This document shows, piece by piece, positions 1-11,780 of a stretch of DNA of 64,000 nt. The stretch covers positions 744,001 to 808,000 of the forward strand of contig JAPTHN010000076.1 in assembly GCA_026936325.1 (NCBI GenBank), written 5' to 3'. The notes beneath the pieces are model-generated. The model saw only the letters and a list, made by a program, of their open reading frames with translations, made no database searches and was not told where the DNA came from. Source of the DNA: Platynereis dumerilii. Lineage: Eukaryota; Annelida; Polychaeta; Phyllodocida; Nereididae. Every line of letters starts with the position of its first letter. Within the stretch, counting starts at the first letter, position 1. Made by a program: the position numbers and the translations under genes.

Positions 1-640
1 AATTTATTTGTCCTTTGTCAATATATTTATCTTTCGTTTCATTTGACTATTGCGGTTTATCTGCAATTTATACTGTGTTTTCTTAAGTGCATGATTACAT
101 TATGATTACATGATAAACACAATCCCTTTGCACTTATTAAGCTGTTTGTACAGATGTCAAGGAAAATATCAGTGTTGTTTGGTTGCATGACTGGCAGTAA
201 TTTCTCTCTATTCCATTTTCATTCATGAGATATAGGAGAAAATCTCACGAAAAAATGTATGTGCATTTTGGAGCTTTTATGATTGATCTGAAAAAAATAA
301 ATAAATGCAAGGTTACTCGTTTTCTCAGCTAATCCCAAAAATCTTGTGAATCTTGTTGCACAGATGTTGTCTGTATTCGTCCATTGCTGTTATAGCATCC
401 ATAAAGAACACTAGACCAAAACAAAAGCGCTCAGGAGCCATAGACAGTCTGCAGATGTTTGCTTAGGATTACTAAGCACTATGGCCAGATGTTGAAGAGT
501 TTACATTGCGGCAGAGATGATACTATTCATTTGGACAGTGCACAAGCACACAGACTAAAGTGGTTTGGCCTAAGTTGTTGTTCGTAATTGATGAGCATTT
601 GAGGAGGTCCGTCTTGGAAAATGGTCACTCAAATAATTTC
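1..640 (+). repeat. R repeat, copy R1 (~640 bp)
   Basis: First of two head-to-tail copies of an AT-rich, apparently non-coding repeat. Shared words with R2 include the stretches around 121-230 and 771-880, and the closing stretch around 540-615 that recurs near 1,190-1,275. The same repeat occurs on the opposite strand near 8,940-9,545 and 14,740-15,310. No terminal repeats or target duplications are visible, so it looks like duplicated genomic DNA rather than a recognised transposon. The left end may lie outside the window. Confidence 0.8.
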
Positions 641-1290
641 TTTGTCCTTTGTCAATATATTTATCTTCAAGACTTTATTGATGCAGATTTGACCATTCCT
701 TTTGCTGTTTATATGCAAATATTATGTTTTCTTGAGTGCATAATTACTATATTATGATTACACGATAAACACAATCCCTTTGCACTTATTATAAGCTGTT
801 TGTACAGATGTCAAGGAAAATATCAGTGTTGTTTGGTTGCATGATTGGCAGTAATTTCTCTCTATTCCATTCTCATTCTTGAGATATATAGGACAACATC
901 CTACAAAGAAATAATGGGCGTTTTTCAGATTTTGTAATTGATCTGACAAAAGGAATGCAAGAAAAAAAAAGTGATGCTTATTCTCAGATAATCCCTACAA
1001 TCGTGTGAATCTTGTTGCGCAGATGTTGTCTGTATTCGTCCATTGCTGTTATGGCATCCAACAAGAACACTAGACCAAAACAAAAGCCCTCCGGAGCCAT
1101 AGACAGCCAGGAGATGTTTGCTTTGGATTACTAAGCACTATGACCAGATGCTGGAGAGTTTACAAATCACTGAAATAGGTGGTGAGAGGATACTATTCAT
1201 TGGGACAGTGCACAAGAACACAGTCTAAAGTGGTTTGGCATAAGTTGTCGTTCGTAATTGATGAGCATTTGAGGGGGTCCGTTTACCGTT
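641..1290 (+). repeat. R repeat, copy R2
   Basis: Second tandem copy of R, differing from R1 by scattered substitutions and small indels. The sequence after it (about 1,290-1,500) keeps only short resemblances, such as an opening like the repeat start, and may be a decayed third copy. No reading frame is conserved between copies. Confidence 0.8.
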
Positions 1291-1299
1291 TAAGGAAAG

Positions 1300-2690
1300 T
1301 CCATCTGCATAATTTGTGTACAGTTTGTCAATAAATCTATCATGATTGATGGTTATTTGATTATCTGTTTTATTAGTGTCTAGTTTTTCAACATTATTGT
1401 TCTTTGAGTGTAAGATTACTCAATGATGCTCAGTAATTACAATGTCAACAGTGTTGTATCACTGTATTATTTGCTTGTCCTGATTGGAAGGGAGATATCT
1501 GTGTGCTTGGGTTAGAATTTTTCTGATATTCTTATTTGATGAAGATGGAAAAAAAAACATTCTTCTCATTCAAAAGATGGTAATATGGTTTACTGGATTT
1601 GACAAATGAATAAATGATTGGAATTTTTAGAAAAAAATTGATTTTAACATTATCATGCATTGCCTATGTGTAAATACCATTCTTTACTTATGATATTTGA
1701 AATGATATTCCATTGTGTTTGTGATTATCAAACAGTGATTTTTCCATTTGTCTTGGAAATTATTGTCTATTTGAGTGTATGAAATCTTAAATTACACCAG
1801 AATCAATCTATCTATCTGTCAACCAATCTCTTTATCTATTAATCTCTCTTTCTTCCTTTCTTCTTTTCTTCCTTCCTTCCTTTCTCCCTTGCTTCCCTTC
1901 TTTCTTTCTTTCTTTTTCCAGTCTAGAAGTAGAATCCTACAATCTGCATGGCCAATGGTATCAACTGTATCATAAAGAGGATCCTCAATTATTCCTCATT
2001 GCTATTTATAGGCAGTTTCAGCATTTATCGCAACGTCATTACTGCAATTCATAGATTCAGATATTGCGAAATGATGGGTATGTGTAAGTAACTGCACTGA
2101 TACAGAGATCATTGGAAACTGCATTTATGCTGAGCATAGTCTGAAAAAAAGATATATGCTGCATATATCAGGCGTCATTGATTATGTGTCAGAGACCCTG
2201 AAAGATGTGGTTGCAGGGTTCTTGTATCAGTGTCTCTGAAGTTCAAGTAAAGAGGTATGCAGATGAGGGCTGATACAATCATAACAATGCATATTGATTT
2301 TTTGAGTCAGGGCAGCCCAGTCGTCTGAGATGAAGTCATATTATTTCATCTTTGCACTTCCACAAAAAAATTGAATGGGTTAAACTATAATAGACGTAAA
2401 CCAGGGGCAGTTGACATTTTCCACATCAAGTCATGAACACAATAAGGGATAATAGTATTAACTATTACAGTTGGATTTGACCAGAAAATAAGTTGAACAT
2501 TTAAAATAACATAGGAAACGAACAGATAGCTCGAGCAATCACCATTGTGTAGTCACTTGGTAGTTATTCTCAAAGTGAGAGAGCAGAACCGTAACATCAC
2601 ATGAGTGTTAAAAAAGCGGTGTTGTTCGTAATTACAAAAACAAACACGCTGTATAAATGTCCTCTACAGTCTATTAAGTTGTACAACAAT
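1300..2690. other. unassigned AT-rich DNA with a pyrimidine tract
   Basis: No supported gene. From about 1,805 to 1,922 the plus strand is a TATC-like microsatellite followed by a CTTC/CTTT-rich pyrimidine tract. Reading frames across it are low-complexity. The rest shows nothing recognisable. Confidence 0.6.
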
Positions 2691-3010
2691 GCGGTACCAT
2701 GCACAGGGCTTACCCGGCTTAGCGAAGTATTTCCCAGATGTCAGATACCCGATGTTTTAGAGCCGGACGGGTATTGTAATTGGGCCTGAGCGCAGAGGTA
2801 TAACCCCGGTATTAGGGGGTAAAACTCTGCAGGGACTGCGACATTGGACTTTCTGACCACATCCGGACCCCAACATAAGACTTTGCGACCCCTGAGGGCA
2901 ATGCAAGTGATATCAGCTCTGGCATTTTGATAGAGTCTTGGTGTTAGGCCCTATCACTCAATGATGTGATGGGTTCCACACGCCCCCTCTCTCCTATGGG
3001 ATCTCTCCTA
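2690..3010. other. GC-richer patch of unknown nature
   Basis: About 320 bp that is clearly richer in G and C than its surroundings, with several CpGs and short CCC/GGG runs. No splice-bounded frame, tRNA-like box or terminal inverted repeat was recognised. It could be an old element or a regulatory patch; neither can be shown from the sequence. The next 600 bp hold nothing recognised. Confidence 0.3.
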
Positions 3011-3605
3011 GGGGAATAATAAAACAACTGAGTTATTCCCAAGATAGCAGGAGAAGCTTGTAATTACCCAAAATGGCGTAGCTCAGTACTCAACCCCTCG
3101 CAGGGCTTCTCCTTAATTGGCCAAATTCCCGTTTGTGCATGAAGAAAGATCTCTTGTTTTTCGTTCTTCACAACCAACTAACAATAGATTCGAGAGCACT
3201 GTGAAATTTGGTGGAATTTTGAGGAATTGTAACTGAACAAAACTGCACTGTGAAGCACTGCATGTACAGCTATATGCCAATTAAATTGGCCAGAAAACAA
3301 TTTAACAAAATTAGTTTAATGTAATGTTATTGCAGCCAAGGAATTACTAGTGCTTAAATGCAGCTGTTTGAAGGCTTAATGACGTCAATTGGCCATTGGG
3401 TAATAAACTTGTGACCTCAGTTGTGATACACAAGTATGGGATATGACCATACTATACAGATACACTCAGTTTGTTTGTCATAAATGACATAGCAAGTATG
3501 ACCTCAAAAGAGTCATCTTGGAGTTGTAAGTAAAATTTCACGGCAGTAAATTGTGAACAAAAATACCTCTTTTGCCGATCAACATTCAACAGAAGTTTGT
3601 AGAGT

Positions 3606-3787
3606 CAGGGACGGACACAGGGGAGGGGGATGGGGGGATGCATCCCCCACCACCAGACCAAAATTTATATATTTTTACATGTTAACTTTATCAGCGCTCA
3701 GTCGCGTCATGTCGCGAATTATGCATTCCGCGACGCGATAGTCAGATAGACCACCCCACACTAGAATTTTCTGGATCCCCCCCTTGC
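3606..3787. mobile_element. small hAT-like MITE (182 bp)
   Basis: Starts CAGGGACGGACACAGGGG and ends in a C-rich mirror of that start. The 7 bp word GTAGAGT stands directly outside both ends (3,599-3,605 and 3,788-3,794); with one mismatch it extends to 8 bp, the hAT target-duplication length. It has no coding capacity. The superfamily call rests on the end sequence and duplication length. Confidence 0.5.
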
Positions 3788-3794
3788 GTAGAGT

Positions 3795-4572
3795 GGTACA
3801 CCTTGATTTAAACTTCTTAAGCCTCATTCAGTCATTGAAGACAAGCCACAATTCAGTGAATACATTTGAATCTAAAGCAGAATTGAAACTCAAGCAGACA
3901 CTAATAAACTACTTTTGTCAAGTCTCCTTATTCATCCAGTTTTACAGGACTCATATATAATTTCATCTTAAGATAGAATGTATTCTATTTTATTATATAA
4001 AAGACGTGTCTCCTTCTTAATTTGGGCAAAAGAATGGAATCTCCAGCCTACAGCAACATTTACGGTCAGAGTATTGACAGTGACGCCTCTCGGTTTCAGT
4101 TTGCTAATGCTTCGCCATCTCTGTAATCAGTTATACTCGACTTCTGTAAGAGTTTGCGAATGGAATATTACGCAGGATTGAAGATTTCATCCCATATGAA
4201 TGATTGCAGCTGCGAACTTAAGCCGCGGATCATTGACGCTAAACACGGTGTTAGCCATCATAGTCGGAATGAATAACGACCCTTTTTAAACACACAATGT
4301 TCTTTCTAATTTAATAAATGGTTATTTCTGCTAATCTGCCTCAAGTTTCCAACCAGTTTCCAGATATCATTGCAGTTTCCATTCTGATTTCATCCAGATT
4401 TTATCTCGACCACAGAAGTTTGAAATCAACTTAGCGCAAAGTACACGCCTGAGAATGGGTCGATAATTCCCCTCCATAATGTTTCATTCTGTTTGTTTTG
4501 TTTCATTCGCCTGATCGCATAATTGTCTAATCTCTCTAGCGACTTCTTCAGCATGTGGCTTTCAAAACAGCA
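3795..4572. other. unassigned DNA
   Basis: No gene, RNA box or terminal repeat recognised. The base composition is ordinary for the window. Confidence 0.5.
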
Positions 4573-4970
4573 ATGAATGCCTGGACTGACTCCGATTTTT
4601 GTGAAACTCGATTAACGGCGAGAATCATATCATCAGACACTGATGTAGACAACTTATAATAGTGATAAGATTCTTTATCTTTGTATTTTTTGCAATTTTG
4701 ATACTAACTGACTCTGATGTTTGTCAAACACAACTAATGTCGACTTGGCGAGTATCATGCACCGGTGTCAGTTGACATTAGACAACCTAATAATAGAGAC
4801 ACAATTGCAAACTTTATTATTTCCTGCTATTTTAATACTAACTTTGATGTTTGCAAAACCATATACTAATGGTGAGTATTGGACACTGGTGCCAGTAGAT
4901 AACCCAATAAAAGTGACAAGATTATTCATCATAATATTACATTTTCTTCTTTCTATTTCAAAATTAATGC
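4573..4970. repeat. degenerate tandem repeat, three ~130 bp units
   Basis: Three successive units share the order: ACT(GACTC)xGATxTTTGT, then GCGAGTATCAT or GTGAGTATTGG, then an ACACTGGTG-like word, then GACAACxTAATA or a relative, then TTTGCAATTTTGATACTA or TTTTAATACTA. Unit starts are near 4,573, 4,702 and 4,838. A 137-codon open frame on the plus strand overlaps it but looks like a by-product of AT-rich repeat sequence and matches no family I know. Confidence 0.5.
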
Positions 4971-6190
4971 TTTTACTGTTTATTGCAATAATAAGATGTT
5001 CCCCCTTCCAGGTCTTCTCAGATGCCAAATTACAGTGTGTCCTGTCTGTCATTGGGGACAGAAATTTAGCATTGTTTGTACAGTCCATAAAAATCAACAC
5101 ACTGACTTTGGTGGTTCTGCTGATACAAACATGACTGGAAGTATAAGTCTGCCGTGGCACTGCAGTGCACTTTTATGACATCACTGCCCTTTATGTATTA
5201 GATTGGTTGAGTCACAAATGTCAACATTGTGGAAAATTGGAATGCCAATGTCACCAATTGGCAAAAACTGGACAAAAACACCAACAAAACCTCACAAAAA
5301 TGTGATATTCCTATTACAACAAAGCTAAGCTATGCTACACGTAGGGGTATTTCTACTGTAGGACTCTGGTTACCGAGATATCTGGCCAAACATCTGTCCT
5401 CTGCTTGGCGAGGCAAACTATATAGGTTGTTTGGATATTCTCAGCTGTGTACAAGATTCAGCGGAGGTTAAGCAGTACTTCGCATTGGCTGTGTCAAACC
5501 TAGTCCAGTTTGTTTGTTGTCTGTTTGTAAATTTATTATGAGGCATGCAGAAAAAGCCAAAGCTTATCTAGCTGAAGCCTTTGATGTCAAAAAGGTTTAC
5601 ATTAAAAATTAAAGTGAAGTATGAAATATGATAATAGGAACATGATATGAAATTTAGCAGCATGGATTTATGAAAAAAAAGAAAGAAAACAGGTGGAATT
5701 GATATCATTTTGAAATACAGTTATAGGTACTCATTCAAAGTCATTTTGATTACTCATCAACAGCCTAGTGTTTCAGTCTCAATAATAGCCAAGAAACAAC
5801 TACAAGTAGCCCAAAGTAAAATGGCCAGTGACCGATCAGATCTTGGCAGTTGAGTGTTGGGCCCATATTTGACAAACAGAACTCGGTCAAGGAAACATTG
5901 TTATCTGTAGCTGACAGGGCCGCGCCGTTGATGCGCAGTCACATGTAGTATTTTCGCTGAAGAAAAGAATCATTATATATCTATGCAATCAATTCAAAAC
6001 CATCACATATTGCCCATACCACCAGAAGATTGTCTCACAACAACCTCATCTCGAAGTCCACCCATTGGAGCACTAACGCAATTTCCGCACAATAGGATCA
6101 ACCGAATCGAACCGTCTCCTAGTACAATGTAGCACTATTGAGCCAAAAAACACTTAGAAGATCCAAGTAAAAATATTCTTTAAGCTCAAA
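4971..6190. other. unassigned DNA before the segmental duplication
   Basis: No supported gene or element. Short frames here lack splice context or recognisable motifs. Confidence 0.5.
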
Positions 6191-6369
6191 GTCACCTTAA
6201 AGAAACAAATGTCTACTTATATTACTAATATGTATATATTCAATCACAATAACTTCCACATTTAGGCCTACCCCATGTTTGGGGTCTTTGCAGGAGTGTG
6301 CATTCTGCATATTATCTGATACATTATCAAAACAGTTGCCAATGGCTAGTTTTTGATGGACCACCGACT

Positions 6370-6582
6370 CGATGGATGGATGATTGAGGCTTAACGTCAT
6401 GCATTATGCACTAAGTGCACTTGGTAGGCTAATTAGACAGGGGAGGACATTGCAATGAGGCGAAGGATGATTGATACAGCCGCGACACATAGGCCGGGTG
6501 ACCCACCAAGAGCTGGATTCGAACCCTGGACCCAGCAATTGGCAGGCAAACATGGTACTACTAGACCAACCATCCCCCCAGA
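6370..6582 (-). mobile_element. tRNA-derived SINE with ATCC tail
   Basis: Read on the minus strand, the head has an A-box-like TGGTCTAGTAG (6,557-6,567) and a perfect B box GGTTCGAATCC (6,515-6,525), the internal RNA polymerase III promoter of tRNA-derived SINEs. It continues through a conserved body (CAATCATCCTTCGCCTCAT, CCTAATTAGCCTACCAAG-like words) to a tail of ATCC repeats near 6,370. The same family recurs at least ten times in the window. It is older than the 6.3 kb duplication, which carries a paralogue at about 12,660. Confidence 0.8.
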
Positions 6583-7274
6583 CCACCAACTTGAAGACAT
6601 TTGTTAGTACCATAACATTCAGATCAGTGGGCCAGACATACATAACCACATCTTCTGTATAGGTTTCTACTCTACCAAGCTGAATCAATGATATCTCATT
6701 TATGGGGCATATCTCCTAACCCAGCTGGGGCCCACTGCTCTGCATTTATGCAATTTCCAATGATTTCTGTATCACTACAGTTACTTTTTTATATCCAGCA
6801 ATTCGCGAATATGATTTCTGCTTCCAGAATCAATATTGCATTAGTGGCATTGCGATAAAGGCTGAGACTGCATATAAATAGTAATGAGCAACTCTTTTTA
6901 TGGTGTGATCTGCAGAAAATGGAATAACATTGATTCATATACAACTGTCATTGATGGCAATAAAACAGAACACATAACATTACAAGAAAAAAAGCTTATT
7001 GCATTATGAATGCTCAATTTTTCGTCGGACGTGATGAATTATTTTAGTAAATAAGTGTTAAAATCACTATACTTCTGAATTCAGACTTCACACATCCAAT
7101 TTCTTTAATACAAACTTGAAATTTTTCTTTTTGACAAGCCAAACAGTAGGTATGCCTAATGTTTGCAGTTCTTGACTTTCAATTGCAAAAGTAAGTGAAG
7201 GTGTGGATTGAAACCCTGCTTCTGCGACCAAGAAACTCAAAATACAAACGCAAAACCTAAAAGTGTACTTAACT

Positions 7275-7715
7275 TGAAAGAAGAAGAAGAAGAAAAGGAT
7301 TGAGAAGGAGGAGGAGAAAGGATGTGGAGGAATTGGAGAAGGAAGATAATTTTATGAAGAAATGGAAGAAGAAGAAAATACAAAGAAGAAATGCAGAAAG
7401 AGGAAGAGAAAAGGAAGAGGTTAGCTTGAAAGGCAAGGAAAGAGAAAATAGAGAAGAAAAAGGAAAATAGAAGGAGGGAGAGGAGGAAGAAGAAGAAAAT
7501 GACAGAGAAGGATGGGGAGAAAAGTGAAAAGGTAGAGGAAGATGGTGGTACTGAAGAAATTGAGAAGGAAAGAAAAGAGAAAATGGAGAAGAAGAAAAGA
7601 TGAGGACGAATAAGAAGAAAGGGACAAAGAACAACTGGAAAAATATCAAAGAGATGGAGAAGACAAATCAGAAGTAGAAGAAGAGACAGATGAAGGAAAG
7701 AAGACAGGAGGAAGT
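7275..7715. repeat. purine-rich tract (~440 bp) on plus strand
   Basis: Long GAA/GGA-rich stretch with few pyrimidines on the plus strand. Minus-strand frames across it (Phe/Ser/Leu/Pro-rich) are low-complexity artefacts. The duplicated copy near 13,548-13,860 is shorter. Such tracts can adopt triplex structures in vitro; nothing here shows that this one does. Confidence 0.8.
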
Positions 7716-8117
7716 TGGGGGAAGTTACATTTTATTTCAAAAATCTGTTCTGCATCAGGCAAACCATGGACCCGTGAGGCTGTGTATGAATCACAATGCA
7801 TGCAATTCCATGCATAGGTAGAATAGCCATGTAGATATTGCAGAGGCACGAGTCTACCAACTTGCACCTTGTGTAGGTGGGTTGTTTGTGTTTGCTTTTA
7901 AAAATACCTGCACACTATTCCTATCTGTGGCAAATATGCAAGGTCTAAAAAGGCTTGCTGTATCATGTTACAAAATCTATATACCTAGAGACATGACCAA
8001 CATGACAGAAGGATGTCGTTTTTGAATTGATGGTCCCTTCTACACTGTAAAACATCAAGCTCATTCAAAAAGCTTTAATTGGAAATACCATACCATACAG
8101 TTGTATCGTGTCTGAGG

Positions 8118-8215
8118 GGGGCCCATTAGTTCAGTTGGTAGTACAGTCGGCTCTAATTACTGGGTCCCAGCTTGGAACTCAGCTCTTGTAGGGTCACCCA
8201 TGCAGACTTATATTA
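8118..8215 (+). mobile_element. SINE head, split by the inserted foldback element
   Basis: Starts GGCCCATTAGTTCAGTTGG, giving a good A box (TAGTTCAGTTG), with a decayed B box near 8,170-8,185 and GGGTCACCC just before the break. The SINE resumes at 8,695 with TATGTTGGACAACAG, the normal continuation of the family body. The intervening 479 bp is the foldback element. Confidence 0.6.
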
Positions 8216-8694
8216 CAGTGCCGCCTGTAAGTATGTGAAACGCATGACATTGTGCCATTGCTAAACATCCTCAGCCTAACTGCTTGTGGAGGCATGAATT
8301 TTCATCGGATGAAAGGGAAACAAAGTGGGTCATAAAGGCCGATGTGTGAGGCAAGTGGGATAAAAATAGCAGCCCATTTCCTTTGCTGTAGTTGGAGTTT
8401 GGTATGGGTCAAAGTCTTTGATAAGTAAGTGAACCACCCTTCCCTATCTTTTAACATTGGGCCTGCGTTTCACTTACTTATCAAAGACTTTGACCCATAC
8501 CTAACTCCAACTACAGCAAAGAAAATTGGGTGCTATTTTTATCCCGCATGCCTCACATATCGGCCTTTATGACCCAAAATGTTTTCCTCTCATCGGATGA
8601 GAATTCGTCCTTCCAGAAGCATTTTGATTAAGGATGTTTAACATTGATGCAATGGCACAATATCATGCGTTTCACTTACTTACAGGCGGCACTG
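8216..8694. mobile_element. foldback Tc1/mariner-type MITE (479 bp)
   Basis: The ends are inverted copies starting CAGTGCCGCCTGTAAGTA, each next to TA (8,214-8,215 and 8,695-8,696). The arms are over 200 bp, so the element is nearly a complete hairpin. It has no open frame. The TA duplication with a CAGT start suggests pogo/mariner-type mobilisation, which is inference. It splits a SINE and is absent at the matching place in copy 2 (about 14,510), so it arrived after the duplication or left copy 2. Confidence 0.75.
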
Positions 8695-8790
8695 TATGTT
8701 GGACAACAGTTTCAACCATCCTTTTGCTCAATGCTGTTCCCTGGTCCCAAGCTAAATTTATTTACAGGACATGAAGCAAATTATATCCAT
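8695..8790 (+). mobile_element. SINE body after the insertion
   Basis: Continuation of the SINE started at 8,118 (TATGTTGGACAACAGTTTCA, then ATCCTTTTGCTCAATGC). The paralogue in copy 2 (about 14,490-14,560) is uninterrupted at this point. Tail poorly preserved. Confidence 0.55.
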
Positions 8791-8939
8791 CGATCTCTTA
8801 TTTACTCCATCTCTTACTTACTCTCTTAATTTATCCTTCTACGTGACACTGCCAGCCTGAAGGCAACAAATTTAAAGACGCATTTCCAAGATTCCATGTC
8901 AAGAAGAATTTGAGATAGAATTGGTCTGAATTACGAAAT

Positions 8940-9545
8940 TTTGAACAAATTACAAAAACTCTAAAACACTCATTTTGCTTTGGGTATTGTCTTATATCTC
9001 AAGAATGAAATAGAGCGAAATTACTCCCTATCATGCAACCAAATAACACTGATATTTTCCCTGACATCTGTTCAAACAAATTAGAGGAATAGGATTCAGA
9101 TTATTCTGCATCATAAAGTAATCATGCACTCAAAAACCACAACATTTGAAGATAAACACAAAAAAGGAATAATCTAGTCAAATTGCATCAATAAAGATAA
9201 ATAGAGTGGCAAAGGACAAAAAAATTATTTGAGTGACCATTTTCCAAAACGGACCTCCTCAAATGCTCATCAATTACGAACAACAACTTATGCCAAACCA
9301 CTTTAGTCTGTGTGCTTGTGCACTGTCCCAATGAATAGTATCCTCTCTGTAGCTATGTAAACTCTCCAACATCTGGCCATATATAGTGCTTAGTAATCCA
9401 AAGCAAACATCTCCTGGCAGTCTATGGCTCCGGAGGGCTTTTGTTTTGGTTAGTGTTCTTGTTGGATGCCATAACAGCTAGCAATGGACGAATACTGACA
9501 ACATCTGCGCAACAAGATTTGCAGGATTGTAGGGATTAGCTGAGC
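8940..9545 (-). repeat. R repeat, copy R3 (inverted)
   Basis: Reverse complement of the R1/R2 repeat at the window start; for example, the words around 9,230-9,350 mirror 540-640. It is part of the 6.3 kb duplication, with its paralogue at 14,740-15,310. Confidence 0.8.
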
Positions 9546-10094
9546 AGAAGTGTCACCCTTTTCTTGTATTCTTGCAACGAGGGTACTCAGTACCTACAGT
9601 ACAGAAGTAGGTTAACAGCATTACAGTCCTCTAATGCTATGAATGAATAGTTATCTGCTTCTTCAGCTATAAAACATCTCCAACATGTGTTTTTTATTGT
9701 TGTGTGCTCGGTAACCAGAGCAAAAAATCTTTTGGTGGTATCAGGCTGGTTCCAACCAATTTTACAGTGATCAACGCTTGCTTAAAAGCTGCAACTAGTC
9801 CATGTGAAGTCACAATGGAAGAAGCGACATAATTAATAATTGATACAGATTTCTTGTAAAGGAATATACATCAGAAGAAGGGTGTTTGTGGAAGGATTTA
9901 CAATGGAAATAATGTTTGTCACAGAAATTTATAATTATTGAATGTTCGTGGTATAATTTACAAAATAAGTAGAATGTTAGTGAAAAAGGTGCAAAACATC
10001 CCTACTGTCTACATTATGAACACAGAAAGAAGTTATTCCTATGAAGTAGCCACCGTTTGTACACAAGTATGGATACACGTATGACAAAACAGTA

Positions 10095-11026
10095 CCGTAA
10101 TATGGGGTGAATCGGGACACTGGGGTGAATCGGGACAGATCAGGGAAACATTGTATTTGCTAAAGAAACACATATTTCTACTTGCCTGAGGAAATTGATT
10201 TTTGGCATAATTAAAGTACACATATTGGCGCATATTGTGATAGAATTTTGTATTTCTAACTGCAGGCAGCGAGGAGCTGCATGACCTTAAACTTTGCACT
10301 GCAGTATTGGCCTTTTACAAGTTGGTCAAAACTTTGCTTGTACAATATAAAGCATAAATATCAGAGCCAGAAAACTTGCGGCAAACTTTAAAATCATTCT
10401 AATATGGTTATAGGGGAACCATAATTATAGACTGGATATGGGATTGTGTATGTTTGGTCCTGGGTGCAGATCCAGGTCAATGGCAAATTTTTCGGATTAA
10501 CCACAATAACCATACTAATTTTTGTTTGAGTGTAGTGGCGTGGCTTTTTGATGAATAATATTGAACTTAGCATCATTTGCAGCGCATTTAGTCCAGAATT
10601 ATCAATTACTAGAAAAATTAGAAGAAAACTGCAGTTTTTAAGAGTTTTCTGTGATTTTTCACATTTTTTAAAATCTGCATATTATCAATGAAATTGATTT
10701 CAGATTTTCCTCAAAATTTTTTTCTGGCATCTTGAACATGTTTTCTAATATTTATTCACAAGGAGCAATCACTCAAAATAGGTAGGGAGTATTAATAGAG
10801 AAAATAATAGAGTGTCCCGATTCACCCCAAAGTAAGGGGTGAATTGGGACAGTGGTTTTCTTGGCCCAGAGCAATGGGGATTTAAGATATCATTTCAATC
10901 TCCTAGGGGTACTTAGACCTTGTGCCCAGACACAATTTGACACCAAATTTTGATTTCTAGATTGATTTGTGTCCATGCTATGACAGAAAAACGGCCAATT
11001 CTGTCCCGATTCACCCCATATTACGG
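10095..11026. mobile_element. pogo/mariner-like non-autonomous element (932 bp)
   Basis: Terminal inverted repeats start CCGTAATATGGGGTGAATCG and stand between TA dinucleotides (10,093-10,094 and 11,027-11,028). The word GGGGTGAATCGGGACA or its complement occurs twice at the left end and three times toward the right end (about 10,815, 10,838 and 11,003), suggesting repeated transposase-binding sites. No transposase is encoded. Copy 2 of the segmental duplication has the near-empty site at about 15,730 (ACAAAACAGTTCCTAAAACT). The TA target duplication supports the Tc1/mariner/pogo group. Confidence 0.8.
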
Positions 11027-11379
11027 TACCTAAAACTGTGCTAACATGTATTTATTACTCAGGAATAACGTTACTGAACTAGATCTTTCCTTTGGTTTGC
11101 CTTTCTGACATTTAGGATAGGAAATATAAGGTTACCCTGCAAATGAGTTTATAATTATGAGAATTAGCTCACACCTCCATGATAGCGTTGTTGTGTTAGA
11201 AGAGTAACAGATTCTGACTTGTTGCGACCCATCATGTGAACAGTTATTCTAACTATTATACCATTCAGCACTTCTATCTGCCAATCACAAGCCAGTATTT
11301 CATTGCAATTATTCGAATATTCGTTGTTGTCCACTTAATCTGCCATGTTTATGAGTTTGAGTGTTTGTCTCATGTTAGG

Positions 11380-11495
11380 TTATACACCATGGGATTAGGA
11401 TTATATGTTTTTCACACCTCGGGCTAAAGTCCTTAGTATAGATTATTCACCAAGGGAGAGGGAATATGTGATTTATCACATGCGGGATTTAGAGA
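11380..11495. repeat. two direct ~50 bp modules
   Basis: Two head-to-tail copies of a module of the form GGTTATTCACC...GGGA...AATATGTG...TTATCACA...GGG. In copy 2 of the segmental duplication (16,060-16,190) the second module lies in the opposite orientation, making a palindrome. Just right of this (to about 11,628) a CGCCACTG end resembling a hAT terminus abuts a SINE. Confidence 0.5.
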
Positions 11496-11628
11496 TGGAA
11501 ATAACATTAAGAAAATAAGGGGCAACACGGTTCCGCAAATTACGAAACGACGGCCGCATTGATCCATGATACCAAAATGATGCTCGGGTCCCCCACCAGA
11601 CAACCCTGCATGTTTGGATCCGCCACTG

Positions 11629-11780
11629 GTCACCTGAACCTATATTGCACAAGAATTTCAATCATCCTTTGCCTCATTGCTATGTCCTCCTCCTTTCTTA
11701 TTTAGGCTACCTAGTGTATATACTAAATTTATCAAATATAGGATGTAAAGCTTAAATCATCCATCTATCAATCCATACAA
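11629..11780 (+). mobile_element. SINE body and ATCC tail
   Basis: Contains GGTCACCTGAACCTATATTG, CAATCATCCTTTGCCTCATTG and a CATCCATCTATCAATCCATA tail. The tRNA-like head is missing; a hAT-like end lies directly left. The paralogue is at 16,470-16,620. Confidence 0.65.

Noticed and set aside
4721-5134. 137-codon plus-strand frame with hydrophobic stretches
   Set aside because: It overlaps degenerate tandem repeats, an equally long frame lies on the other strand, and no motif or splice context supports it.
7269-7867. Long minus-strand frames rich in Ser, Phe, Leu and Pro
   Set aside because: They are the complement of a purine-rich simple tract; length reflects lack of stop codons in low-complexity DNA.
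8118-8215. Functional tRNA gene
   Set aside because: A good A box but a decayed B box, no cloverleaf, and continuation into the SINE body.
11490-11628. Separate hAT element ending CGCCACTG
   Set aside because: Only one end is convincing; no matching start or target duplication was found, so it is mentioned only as a fragment.
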